Assembly: GCA_015067975.1 (NCBI GenBank)
Contig: SVLK01000014.1
Span: forward strand, 1-44,839
Length of the DNA: 44,839 nt
From: Oscillospiraceae bacterium
Lineage (GTDB): Bacteria; Bacillota; Clostridia; Oscillospirales; Oscillospiraceae
Reading direction: 5' to 3'
Part shown: positions 33,996 to 42,355 of the stretch, piece by piece
How the letters are laid out: each line of letters starts with the position of its first letter
Position numbering within the stretch: the stretch's first letter is position 1
Notes under the pieces: model-generated
What the model saw: the letters and a program-made list of their open reading frames with translations, nothing else
Databases searched by the model: none
What the model was told of the DNA's origin: nothing
Translations under genes and position numbers: made by a program

Positions 33996-35816
33996 TTGAA
34001 TCAAAATAAACGCGTCAATCCGATGGCGATTTTGCTGCTGTTGCTGTTGCTGTTTCTGGGCAGCAATATGCTCAAAAGTATACGCATGGCCAACGATGTG
34101 ACGTATCATGAGTTGAAGCAGCTGTTTGAACAGGAAAAAGTGAAGGAGTTTTCCATTGCCGATACGCGACTTACGGCAAAGCTGGCTGACGGAAGCACCG
34201 CAAGTTGCGACTTGTATCACTTCGATCTGTTCTATGAGGATATGAATGAACTGGTGGAGCAGCAGGCTGCAGCAGGGGTCATTACCAGTTACGACTACTG
34301 GGCGGATCACTCCACCAATTGGATGGAGATACTCTTGCCCTGCATTCTGGTGCTGGGTGGATTTTTCCTGATGATGGGTTTTACCAACCGCATGAACGGC
34401 GCGCAGAATGACCGCATGGCAAAATTCGGCGAAGCACGAGTGCAGCAAGGACAGAAAAGCACGAAAACATTCCACGATGTAGCTGGCGCCGACGAAGAGA
34501 AAGAAGAACTGCGGGAAATCGTGGAATTTTTGCGCGACCCTGAAAAATATCTGAGTCTGGGTGCGCACATTCCCAAAGGCGTTCTGCTGGTAGGGCCTCC
34601 GGGCACCGGTAAAACGCTGTTGGCCAAGGCAGTGGCCGGTGAGGCCGGCGTGAAATTTTTAAGCATCTCCGGTTCGGACTTTGTGGAGATGTATGTAGGT
34701 GTAGGTGCCAGCCGGGTCCGTGATCTGTTCCGGGAGGCAAAAAAAGATGCGCCGGCCATTGTGTTTATCGATGAGATCGATGCAGTAGGCCGTCAGCGTG
34801 GCAGCGGCCTGGGCGGCGGCCACGATGAACGCGAGCAGACACTCAACCAACTGTTGGTGGAGATGGACGGATTCGGCAGCAACGAAGGCGTTGTGGTACT
34901 GGCTGCCACCAACCGCGTGGATATTCTGGATCCGGCGCTGCTACGACCCGGACGCTTTGACCGGCAGGTGTATGTGGGATATCCTGACATCAAGGGCCGA
35001 GAGGAGATTTTGCAGATCCACGCCCGCAGCAAGCCTTTAGCGGAAGATGTGAACCTCGGCGAAATTGCCCGAAGCACGGCGGGATTCACAGGTGCCGATC
35101 TGGAGAACCTGATGAACGAGGCGGCACTGCTGGCGGGCCGTAAGGATCGCAATGTCATTACCATGGATGACGTGAAGGAATCGGTGATCAAAGTGATTGC
35201 CGGCCCGGAAAAGCGCAGCCGTGTGGTGCCGGAACGGGAGCGGAAACTGACGGCTTATCATGAGGCCGGCCACGCCATTGTGACACGCGCACTGCCGGAG
35301 CACGATCCGGTGCACCAGATCACAATTGTGCCTCGTGGGCAGGCCGGTGGCATGACCATCTATCTGCCGGAAGAAGACCGTTCGTATCTGTCCAAAAAAT
35401 ACATGGAAGAACAGATCGTAACGCTGTTGGGCGGCCGCGCGGCAGAAAAGATGATGCTGGGCGATATTTCCACCGGCGCATCCAACGACATTCAGCGTGC
35501 TACGAGTATGGCCCGTAAAATGGTGGGTACTTACGGCATGAGCGACAAGATCGGAACGGTGGCCTTTGATAGCGGCCATGACGAGGTTTTTATCGGCAAG
35601 TCTATGGCACAGACCCGCGTCTATTCGGAAAAGACGGCTGCGGAGATGGATGAGGAAATTCGCAGAATCATCGACGAGGCGTATGAGCGCTGCCAGACCA
35701 TTTTGGAACAGTACCGTGAACAACTGGTGGAGGTGGCCGAGTATTTGCTGACCAACGAAACCATGAGTGGCGAGGAGTTTGAGAAGGTCTTTGCCTCGGA
35801 AACACAGAAAGCGTAA
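33996..35816 (+). CDS. ftsH: ATP-dependent zinc metalloprotease FtsH
   Basis: The 606-aa membrane protease has two N-terminal spans (about 8-28 and 109-130), an AAA domain with Walker A GPPGTGKT (200-207), Walker B IVFIDEID, the second region of homology ([19 protein letters not shown]), and the zinc site HEAGH (422-426). It removes misassembled membrane proteins and some regulators. The initiation codon is TTG at 33996, 5 bases after AAGGAGGAA; no ATG fits better. A perfect terminator follows. Confidence 0.98.
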   Translation: MNQNKRVNPMAILLLLLLLFLGSNMLKSIRMANDVTYHELKQLFEQEKVKEFSIADTRLTAKLADGSTASCDLYHFDLFYEDMNELVEQQAAAGVITSYDYWADHSTNWMEILLPCILVLGGFFLMMGFTNRMNGAQNDRMAKFGEARVQQGQKSTKTFHDVAGADEEKEELREIVEFLRDPEKYLSLGAHIPKGVLLVGPPGTGKTLLAKAVAGEAGVKFLSISGSDFVEMYVGVGASRVRDLFREAKKDAPAIVFIDEIDAVGRQRGSGLGGGHDEREQTLNQLLVEMDGFGSNEGVVVLAATNRVDILDPALLRPGRFDRQVYVGYPDIKGREEILQIHARSKPLAEDVNLGEIARSTAGFTGADLENLMNEAALLAGRKDRNVITMDDVKESVIKVIAGPEKRSRVVPERERKLTAYHEAGHAIVTRALPEHDPVHQITIVPRGQAGGMTIYLPEEDRSYLSKKYMEEQIVTLLGGRAAEKMMLGDISTGASNDIQRATSMARKMVGTYGMSDKIGTVAFDSGHDEVFIGKSMAQTRVYSEKTAAEMDEEIRRIIDEAYERCQTILEQYREQLVEVAEYLLTNETMSGEEFEKVFASETQKA

Positions 35817-35828
35817 AAGAAAACAGGG

Positions 35829-35863
35829 AAAAGGACCGGAAACGATGAGTTTCCGGTCCTTTT
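35829..35863 (+). terminator. Rho-independent terminator after ftsH
   Basis: A 15-bp perfect stem (AAAAGGACCGGAAAC / GTTTCCGGTCCTTTT) with a 5-base loop, 12 bases after the ftsH stop. It ends the gdpP-to-ftsH stretch. Confidence 0.95.
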
Positions 35864-36228
35864 ATGTGGCAAAAAGGCGATGAGATCGAGTGATAAACAG
35901 CGCGGATTGTCTATTTTGACGAAGCAGGATGTGCTTGAAAGGGGGACAATTGTGTAAAGACGGGAAAAGAGCGGCAGGCGAAGGGAATTTCACCGAATTT
36001 GCTGGGCAAAAAATGAAAAATAAGCTTAAAAAACATGAAAACAATTCAAAAAAGCGGAATTTAAGGGAGATATATCGGTTAGAAAGTTAACAATGTGCAG
36101 AATATGAGAGGTGAAAACTCTGGGTGAAAACAAGATGTCTTTGTGCTGCGGACAGCTTGGGGGAAATTTGGGGAAAGAAGGTGATGAAATACAGCGAAAG
36201 TGGGGAAAAGTTTATTGCAAATTACCCC
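35864..36228. other. Gene-free, A/G-rich stretch upstream of livK
   Basis: About 365 bases with no convincing gene. Three copies of GGGGAAA occur close together (about 36162-36211) before the predicted livK promoter and could be regulator sites, but no known motif is recognised. Confidence 0.4.
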
Positions 36229-36257
36229 TTGTAAAGAGAAGCAGATTCCTTTAAAAT
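36229..36257 (+). promoter_or_regulatory. Promoter of the liv operon
   Basis: TTGTAA (36229-36234) and TAAAAT (36252-36257) are 17 bases apart, 67 bases before the livK ATG. A weak GGGC/GCCC hairpin (about 36277-36295) lies in the 5' leader. Confidence 0.6.
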
Positions 36258-36323
36258 ATGTCTATTCTGCGGGAGGGGCAGATTATATCCGCCCACTCCG
36301 GAAAAATTCAGGAGGAAGAAAAA

Positions 36324-37484
36324 ATGAAAAAGTTTTTTGCATTGATCCTCGCGCTGGCTATGGTTCTGAGCCTGGTTGCCTGCGGCGGTAAGGATGACGG
36401 CGCTAAGGTCGTTAAGATCGGCGTGTTTGAGCCTCAGTCCGGTGACAACGGCGCAGGCGGCAAGCAGGAGATCCTGGGCATGCAGTACGCCAACTATGAG
36501 ACTCCCACTGTGGAGATCGGTGGCGAGACCTACAAGGTGGAGCTGGTGTATGCTGATAACGCCTCTTCCAACGACAAGGCGGCTTCCGCTGCCCAGACCC
36601 TGATCTCCAGCGGCGTGTCCCTGGTGCTGGGTTCCTATGGCTCCGGCGTGTCCATTGCTGCCGGTGACACCTTTGCCACTGCAGGTATGCCCGCCATCGG
36701 CGTGACCTGCACCAACCCCCAGGTCACTTCCGAGTGCGAAGTGTACTTCCGCATTTGCTTCCTGGATCCCTTCCAGGGCACCGTTCTGGCCAACTATGCC
36801 AAGAGCGAGCTGAAGGCCACCAAGGCTTACTGCCTGGCCAAGCAGGGCGACGACTACTCCGGCGGCCTGTGCAACTACTTCATCGAGGCGTTCGGCAAGG
36901 ACAACTGCGTGTATGAGCAGTTCCCCGAGGGCACCTCTGACTACTCCACCTATATCACCAATGCCCAGAATCAGGGCTGCGAGGTGTTCTTTGCTCCCGT
37001 CTCCACCGAGGCTGCTGCTCAGATCATCGCCAAGGCCGACACCCAGAATCTGGGCATGCCCGTCCTGGCCGGCGACACCTGGGACTCCAACGTGATCCTG
37101 AACGCTGCCAAGGGTACCGGTGTTGAGATCGCCGTGACGACCTTCTATCAGGAAGGCGCTGACGCCGAATTCGACGCTGCCATCAAGGCGTGGATCAATT
37201 CCGACGCGACTGCCAAGGCCAACAACGGCGGCAACGATGAGCTGGCTGCCGTGACCGTGATGGGTTACGACGCTTACTATGTGGCGCTGGAGGCCCTGAA
37301 GAAGGCCGGCTCCACCGATCCCGCTGACGTGCTGGCTGTGCTGCCTGAGCTGACCTACACCGGCGTGACCGGCGACATCTCCTTCAACGACATCGGCGAC
37401 GCCAACCGCGACACCGCTTTCGTGAAGGCCTGCAACACCGAGACCGGTAAGTGGGACTTTGTGGCTCAGCAGGGCATCAAGTAA
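36324..37484 (+). CDS. livK: Branched-chain amino-acid ABC transporter, substrate-binding lipoprotein
   Basis: The 386-aa product has a lipoprotein signal peptide with lipobox LVAC (Cys20) followed by GG, so it is anchored to the outer face of the membrane. The mature part is a Leu/Ile/Val-binding-protein fold (type I periplasmic binding protein): KIGVFEPQSGDNG, a LVYADNASS stretch and VMGYDAYYVALEALKKAG. It captures the substrate for the LivHMGF permease. The ATG at 36324 has AGGAGG upstream; an in-frame ATG at 36258 would put the signal peptide out of place. It is codon-biased toward C-ending codons, more than neighbours, suggesting high expression. Confidence 0.95.
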   Translation: MKKFFALILALAMVLSLVACGGKDDGAKVVKIGVFEPQSGDNGAGGKQEILGMQYANYETPTVEIGGETYKVELVYADNASSNDKAASAAQTLISSGVSLVLGSYGSGVSIAAGDTFATAGMPAIGVTCTNPQVTSECEVYFRICFLDPFQGTVLANYAKSELKATKAYCLAKQGDDYSGGLCNYFIEAFGKDNCVYEQFPEGTSDYSTYITNAQNQGCEVFFAPVSTEAAAQIIAKADTQNLGMPVLAGDTWDSNVILNAAKGTGVEIAVTTFYQEGADAEFDAAIKAWINSDATAKANNGGNDELAAVTVMGYDAYYVALEALKKAGSTDPADVLAVLPELTYTGVTGDISFNDIGDANRDTAFVKACNTETGKWDFVAQQGIK

Positions 37485-37526
37485 GCAAAGCAGCGTTTCA
37501 ACGCACAAGCGGTTATAACACCAGTG

Positions 37527-37615
37527 CTGGCGGGAGATTTTCTCCCGCCAGCCGCTGTGCTTTCACCGGGCTGCCTCGAAAGGGGAGCTGCCGCTGTCCA
37601 GCGCTCCCTTTTCGG
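37527..37615 (+). other. Intercistronic hairpins between livK and livH
   Basis: An 11-bp stem CTGGCGGGAGA/TCTCCCGCCAG (37527-37551) without a T-run is followed by a second hairpin (37577-37615, arms AAAGGGGAGC and GCTCCCTTTT) that ends in TTTT. The first may protect the livK mRNA and the second may stop part of the transcripts, so that the binding protein is made in excess over the permease. Confidence 0.6.
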
Positions 37616-37659
37616 GACGGTCCGGAAAATTTGCAAACAAAAAGAGGGAGGAACCCCCT

Positions 37660-38586
37660 ATGGAATTGCTGAAAAGCGTTCTGCCGTATCTCATTTCCGG
37701 CGTTTCTGTGGGTGGTCAGTATGCGCTGATCGCCATCGGTTACACCATGGTATACGGCATTTTGCGTCTGATCAACTTCGCCCATGGCGACGTGTTTATG
37801 GTAGCAGGTCTGATCATGGTCTATCTGGCGGCCTCGATGCCGCTGTATGTAGCCATCCCGCTGATGATCGTGCTGACGGTGGCACTGGGCTTCGCTATTG
37901 AACGCGTGGCCTATAAGCCGCTGCGCAACGCACCGCGCATGAGCGTGATGATCTCCGCCATCGGCGTGAGCTACCTCATCCAGAATCTGGCGCTGTACAT
38001 CACCGGCGGATTGAACAAGAATTATCCCGCCATTCCCTGGATCTCGGACAAGGTCAGCATCTTCGGTATGGAGACGACCCGCGTGACTGTGATCACCCCC
38101 TTCCTGACGGTGATTCTGGTGGTGGCACTGGTACTGCTGATCAACCATACTAAGATCGGCATGGCCATGCGCGCCGTGTCCCGCGACTTTGAAACGGCGC
38201 AGCTGATGGGCGTCAAGATCAACAACGTGATCTCGGCCACTTTTATTATCGGCACCTTCCTGGCTGCCGTTGGCTCCATGCTGTACTTCACCAACTATCC
38301 CGGCGTGGTGCCTACCTCCGGTGGTATGCCCGGCCTGAAGGCCTTCGTTGCAGCCGTGTTCGGCGGCATCGGTTCGATCCCGGGCGCGGTGATCGGCGCT
38401 TTTATCATCGGCATCTGCGAGAGTATTATCAAGGGCCTGGACACCATTTTGGTGGTCAACGGCGTTATTGCCGAGCAGGTGGGCTTCTCCACCTTCTCCG
38501 ATGCGTTCACCTTTGCTCTGCTGATCGTCGTTCTGGTCTTCAAGCCTACGGGTCTGTTCGGCGAAAAGACCACAGACAAGGTGTAA
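37660..38586 (+). CDS. livH: Branched-chain amino-acid ABC transporter, permease LivH
   Basis: The 308-aa membrane protein has the LivH pattern: SVGGQYALIAIGYTMVYGILRLINFAHGD at the N-terminus (in parts: GGQYALIAIGYTMVYG, LINFAHGDVFM), and the coupling-helix region MAMRAVSRDFETAQLMG. About eight hydrophobic segments are present. It forms the channel with LivM. AGGGAGGAA precedes the ATG. Confidence 0.96.
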   Translation: MELLKSVLPYLISGVSVGGQYALIAIGYTMVYGILRLINFAHGDVFMVAGLIMVYLAASMPLYVAIPLMIVLTVALGFAIERVAYKPLRNAPRMSVMISAIGVSYLIQNLALYITGGLNKNYPAIPWISDKVSIFGMETTRVTVITPFLTVILVVALVLLINHTKIGMAMRAVSRDFETAQLMGVKINNVISATFIIGTFLAAVGSMLYFTNYPGVVPTSGGMPGLKAFVAAVFGGIGSIPGAVIGAFIIGICESIIKGLDTILVVNGVIAEQVGFSTFSDAFTFALLIVVLVFKPTGLFGEKTTDKV

Positions 38587-38601
38587 GGGGAGGTGGAACA
38601 T

Positions 38602-39774
38602 ATGCTGCAGAAGAAAAACAACAAGAAGAATTTCATCTCCCTGATCGCCGTGGCGCTGTTTCTGGTGCTGGTGCTGGTGCTCGACCAGATCATCCGACCC
38701 ACAGACAAGATGTCCATGCTGCTGACGGTGCTGCAGAAAGGCTCTGTATACGCTCTGGCCGCTGTGTCCATGAACCTGCTGAACGGTTTTACGGGCCTGT
38801 TCTCCCTGGGCCACGCCGGCTTCATGCTGGTGGGTGCTTATACGTACGCCATCTTTACCATTCCTGCCGAGTCGCGCGACACGGTATATCAGTATTATGA
38901 CGCCGCGATCCGCATTTCCTTCCCGGAGGTGCTGCGGGACAACCTGGGTGCGTTTGGCACGGTGTTGGGCGTGGTGCTGGCGGTGCTGCTGGCGGGCCTG
39001 GTGGCTGCATTCTTCGCCTGGCTGATCGGTTTGCCGGTGCTGAAACTCAAAAGCGACTATTTGGCCATCGCCACGCTGGGCTTTGCTGAGATCATCCGCG
39101 CCGTGTTCCAGTGGGGTAAGCTGGGCCCGGTGACGAACGGCTCCAACCTTCTGAAGAGCTTTGAGCGTATCAGCACGTTCAAGCTGACGTTGGGCGAGAC
39201 GACCATCAAGCTGTCCACCTTTGTGCCGGTCTTGATCGCGGTGATCTGCATCGCGCTGATCGTGCTGCTGGTGAACTCTACCTATGGTCGTTCCTTCAAA
39301 GCAATCCGCGATGACGAGATCGCTGCCGAGGCCATGGGAATCAATTTGGCTAAGCACAAGATGATCTCCTTTGTGGCTAGCTCTTTCTTTGCTGGTATTT
39401 CCGGCGCTACCATGGCCATGGTGCTGGGCATTGCACAGGCCAGCAACTTTAAATCCGCTATGACCTATGAGATCTTGTTGATGGTGGTGCTGGGAGGCAT
39501 CGGCTCCATTTCCGGCAGTGTGATCGGCTCTATGCTGTTCGTGGCTGCATCCGAGTGGTGGCTGCGCGGTCTGGATTCCGGAGTGTTTTTGGGCATCAAC
39601 GCCCCCGGAATCTTCCGCAACGGCTTCCGCCTGGTGGTGTTCAGCGTGATCATCATGGTGGTGGTGCTGTTCTTCCGCAAGGGAATCATGGGCGATAAGG
39701 AGCTGCCTGACCTGCTGAAACCCCGTGCGAAAAAAGCCTCGAAGAAGGCCTCGAAGAAGGAGGTCACCAAATGA
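38602..39774 (+). CDS. livM: Branched-chain amino-acid ABC transporter, permease LivM
   Basis: The 390-aa protein has the LivM features: ALAAVSMNLLNGFTGLFSLGHAGFMLVGAY in the N-terminal half (in parts: NLLNGFTGLFSLGHAGF) and the coupling segment GRSFKAIRDDEIAAEAMGIN. The C-terminus carries a short Lys-rich repeat (AKKASKKASKKE). The start ATG at 38602 follows GGGGAGGTGG; a GTG at 38593 lies inside that site and is rejected. Its stop overlaps the livG start (ATGA). Confidence 0.95.
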   Translation: MLQKKNNKKNFISLIAVALFLVLVLVLDQIIRPTDKMSMLLTVLQKGSVYALAAVSMNLLNGFTGLFSLGHAGFMLVGAYTYAIFTIPAESRDTVYQYYDAAIRISFPEVLRDNLGAFGTVLGVVLAVLLAGLVAAFFAWLIGLPVLKLKSDYLAIATLGFAEIIRAVFQWGKLGPVTNGSNLLKSFERISTFKLTLGETTIKLSTFVPVLIAVICIALIVLLVNSTYGRSFKAIRDDEIAAEAMGINLAKHKMISFVASSFFAGISGATMAMVLGIAQASNFKSAMTYEILLMVVLGGIGSISGSVIGSMLFVAASEWWLRGLDSGVFLGINAPGIFRNGFRLVVFSVIIMVVVLFFRKGIMGDKELPDLLKPRAKKASKKASKKEVTK

Positions 39775-40721
39775 GCAAGAATATATTGAAAGTAGAGAAC
39801 GCCACCATGCAGTTTGGCGGCGTGGTCGCCGTTGACAACCTGACCATGGAAGTCAACGAAGGTGAGATCGTAGCGCTGATCGGCCCCAACGGTGCCGGTA
39901 AAACGACGGCCTTCAACGTGATCACCGGCGTATATGCACCGACCAACGGCACGGTGTCCTTTGACGGTGAGATGATCGTGCGTAACCACCCTCACGGCAA
40001 GATGAAGAAGATGTACAAGGGTGAGCATGCCGATATGTATACAGCTGCCTTTGTGGCGGAAGGTCGTCCTCCTGTTGAGGATGAAGAGGCCACTAAGGCG
40101 TGGAACGAGGCGGAGCATGCACGTGATCCCTATGTGGGCAGCGACAAGGTACTGGAGCCGACGCCTGACAAGATCACTGTGCGTGGCATGGCCCGTACGT
40201 TCCAGAATATCCGCTTGTGGAAGAGCCAAACGGTATTCGACAATGTGCTGATCGCTAAGCATATGCGCCGTACCCATGGCTTGGTTTCCGCTATTTTCCG
40301 CTTCAACCGCAAGGAAGAGAAGCAGCAGCGCGAGGAAGTGCTGGAACTGCTGCGTGTGGTGGGACTGGAAGACGTAAAGGATGAGCTGGCTACCAGCCTG
40401 CCTTACGGCAAGCAGCGCCGGCTGGAAATTGCCCGTGCGCTGGCAACCAATCCTAAGCTGCTGCTGCTGGATGAGCCGGCGGCTGGTATGAATCCGCAGG
40501 AGACGCTGGAACTGACCAAGTTTATCGGCGAGATCCGTGACAAATTCCACATGACGATCCTGCTGATTGAGCACCATATGGATCTGGTGATGGATATTTC
40601 CGATCGCATTTATGTGCTGGACTTCGGCAAGCTGATTGCACAGGGTGTTCCGGCTGAAATTCAGAACAACGAGCGCGTCATCGACGCTTATCTGGGGGTG
40701 GCAGACGATGCTGAAGATTAA
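39771..40721 (+). CDS. livG: Branched-chain amino-acid ABC transporter, ATPase LivG
   Basis: The 316-aa ATPase has Walker A GPNGAGKT, the Q-loop region ARTFQNIRLW, a signature-like LPYGKQRRLEIARAL, and Walker B LLLLDEPAAGMNP. It is about 55-60 residues longer than usual LivG because a charged, poorly conserved insert lies between VSFDGEM and ITVRGMARTFQ (about residues 68-128, with PPVEDEEATKAWNEAEHARD). Function is otherwise as for LivG, powering import with LivF. ATGA overlap with livM. Confidence 0.94.
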   Translation: MSKNILKVENATMQFGGVVAVDNLTMEVNEGEIVALIGPNGAGKTTAFNVITGVYAPTNGTVSFDGEMIVRNHPHGKMKKMYKGEHADMYTAAFVAEGRPPVEDEEATKAWNEAEHARDPYVGSDKVLEPTPDKITVRGMARTFQNIRLWKSQTVFDNVLIAKHMRRTHGLVSAIFRFNRKEEKQQREEVLELLRVVGLEDVKDELATSLPYGKQRRLEIARALATNPKLLLLDEPAAGMNPQETLELTKFIGEIRDKFHMTILLIEHHMDLVMDISDRIYVLDFGKLIAQGVPAEIQNNERVIDAYLGVADDAED

Positions 40722-41421
40722 AGATCTGCACGTATCTTATGGCGGCATTCGTGCGCTGCGCGGTGTCGATCTGGAAGTGCCGGACGGTAAGATCGTAACG
40801 CTGATCGGTGCCAACGGTGCCGGTAAGTCTACCATGCTGCGTACCATTTCCGGCTTGGTCAAGGCTGATAGCGGCAGCATCACCTATAATGACAAAGAGT
40901 TGTTGGGTATGCCCATCAATAAGGTGCTGGAAGAGGGTATTGCACAGGTGCCGGAAGGCCGCCGTGTGTTCCCGGATATGACAGTGCTGGAAAATCTGAA
41001 GATCGGCGCCTACCTGCGCAAGGACAAGGCGGAGATCGAAAAGGACATTCAGTGGGTCTATTCTCTGTTCCCTCGTTTGGAAGAGCGCAGCTGGCAGCTG
41101 GCCGGCACGCTGTCCGGCGGTGAACAGCAGATGCTGGCAGTGGGTCGTGCGCTAATGAGCCGCCCCAAAGTGCTGATGATGGATGAACCCTCTTTGGGTT
41201 TGGCTCCGCTGGTGGTGCAGGGTATTTTTGATATTATCCGCACCATCAATGAGCAGGGCGTGACGGTGCTGCTGATTGAGCAGAACGCCAATATGGCTCT
41301 GAAGGTGGCAGATATTGCTTACGTGCTGGAAACCGGTGAGATCACCAAGACCGGCACGGGCGCAGAATTGCTGGCTGACGAGTCCATCAAGGAAGCCTAT
41401 CTGGGCAAAAAGAAGAAATAA
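40708..41421 (+). CDS. livF: Branched-chain amino-acid ABC transporter, ATPase LivF
   Basis: The 237-aa ATPase has Walker A GANGAGKS, the LivF-type VPEGRRVFPDMTVLENL, signature LSGGEQQMLAVGRAL and Walker B VLMMDEPSLGLAP. The start ATG at 40708 is inside the last codons of livG, preceded by GGGGGTGG, so translation is coupled. It completes livKHMGF and is followed at once by a terminator. Confidence 0.96.
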   Translation: MLKIKDLHVSYGGIRALRGVDLEVPDGKIVTLIGANGAGKSTMLRTISGLVKADSGSITYNDKELLGMPINKVLEEGIAQVPEGRRVFPDMTVLENLKIGAYLRKDKAEIEKDIQWVYSLFPRLEERSWQLAGTLSGGEQQMLAVGRALMSRPKVLMMDEPSLGLAPLVVQGIFDIIRTINEQGVTVLLIEQNANMALKVADIAYVLETGEITKTGTGAELLADESIKEAYLGKKKK

Positions 41422-41460
41422 AAAAAGAAGGTGTTTCCCGAGGGAAACACCTTCTTTTTT
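41421..41460. terminator. Bidirectional terminator after livF
   Basis: A 19-bp perfect inverted repeat with core GAAGGTGTTTCCC / GGGAAACACCTTC and a 2-base centre, with A- and T-runs at the ends. It serves livF and the convergent Mrp gene. Confidence 0.93.
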
Positions 41461-41463
41461 CGT

Positions 41464-42285
41464 TTACTGGGAAATCACATCGGCAACGCCGTCCAGCCAG
41501 TTGCCGGAGAAGTTTTCGATGCTGCCTGCATCCACCAGCTGAGCCAGTGCGGGATCAATGGGCATCTTAGCCAGTACCGGCAGACCATAACGCGCGGCAG
41601 CCTCGTCAGTCTTGCCTTCGCCGAAGATGTGGATCTGCTTGCCACAGTCGGGGCAGGCCAGATAGCTCATATTCTCCACCAGACCAACGATGGGAATGTT
41701 CATCATCTGTGCCATCTTGACGGCTTTCTCCACTACCATGCTGACCAGCTCCTGGGGAGAGGTGACGATGATAATGCCGTCCACCGGCAGCGTCTGGAAC
41801 ACATTCAGTGCAACATCACCGGTTCCGGGAGGCATGTCCACGAACATATAGTCTACGTCGTCCCACAGCACGTCAGTCCAGAACTGCTGCACCACGCCGC
41901 CGATAACAGGGCCGCGCCAGACCACGGGATCGGTCTCGTTCTCCAGCAGCAGGTTGACGCTCATCAACTGGATGCCGGTGGCGGTAGAGACGGGCAGAAT
42001 GGCATTCTCCACACCTTCAGCGCGCTCGTGGACACCGAATGCCTTGGGGATGGAAGGGCCGGTAATGTCGGCGTCCAATACGGCGACGCTATGGCCGCGG
42101 CGACGCATAGTGACGGCCAACTGGCTGGTGACCATGGACTTACCGACGCCGCCCTTGCCGGAAACCACGCCGTAAACCTTGCCTACGCGGCAACCGTCGT
42201 GGAGAGGCTTGATCTGAAAGGGGCTGTTTTCGCGCTCACTGCAGTTTTCGCTGCAGCTGCTGCAGTTATGATTGCAATCGCTCAT
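41464..42285 (-). CDS. Mrp/NBP35-family iron-sulfur carrier ATPase
   Basis: The 273-aa P-loop ATPase has the deviant Walker A GKGGVGKS (43-50), the ADITGPSIPKAFG and DMPPGTGDVALN segments of the Mrp/NBP35 group, and a CxxC (CPDC at about 217-220) near the C-terminus for cluster binding at the dimer interface. The N-terminus adds a Cys cluster C-x3-C-x2-C-x3-C (C4, C8, C11, C15), as in NBP35-type proteins. It should carry [4Fe-4S] clusters to apo-enzymes; IlvD and the cysteine desulfidase in this window are such enzymes. GGAG precedes the ATG, and the SbcC-like gene is 70 bases upstream on the same strand. Confidence 0.93.
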   Translation of the reverse strand: MSDCNHNCSSCSENCSERENSPFQIKPLHDGCRVGKVYGVVSGKGGVGKSMVTSQLAVTMRRRGHSVAVLDADITGPSIPKAFGVHERAEGVENAILPVSTATGIQLMSVNLLLENETDPVVWRGPVIGGVVQQFWTDVLWDDVDYMFVDMPPGTGDVALNVFQTLPVDGIIIVTSPQELVSMVVEKAVKMAQMMNIPIVGLVENMSYLACPDCGKQIHIFGEGKTDEAAARYGLPVLAKMPIDPALAQLVDAGSIENFSGNWLDGVADVISQ

Positions 42286-42355
42286 GGCAATGATTCTCCT
42301 TTAATGTGAGTATTACGATAGGTACTATACCACCAAAGTGGGAAGATGTCCAGCG

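Noticed and set aside
37513-39357. A 614-codon open frame on the minus strand, antisense to livH and livM
   Set aside because: Same antisense effect (very His/Gln/Asp-rich, no domain); livH and livM are clearly the real genes.
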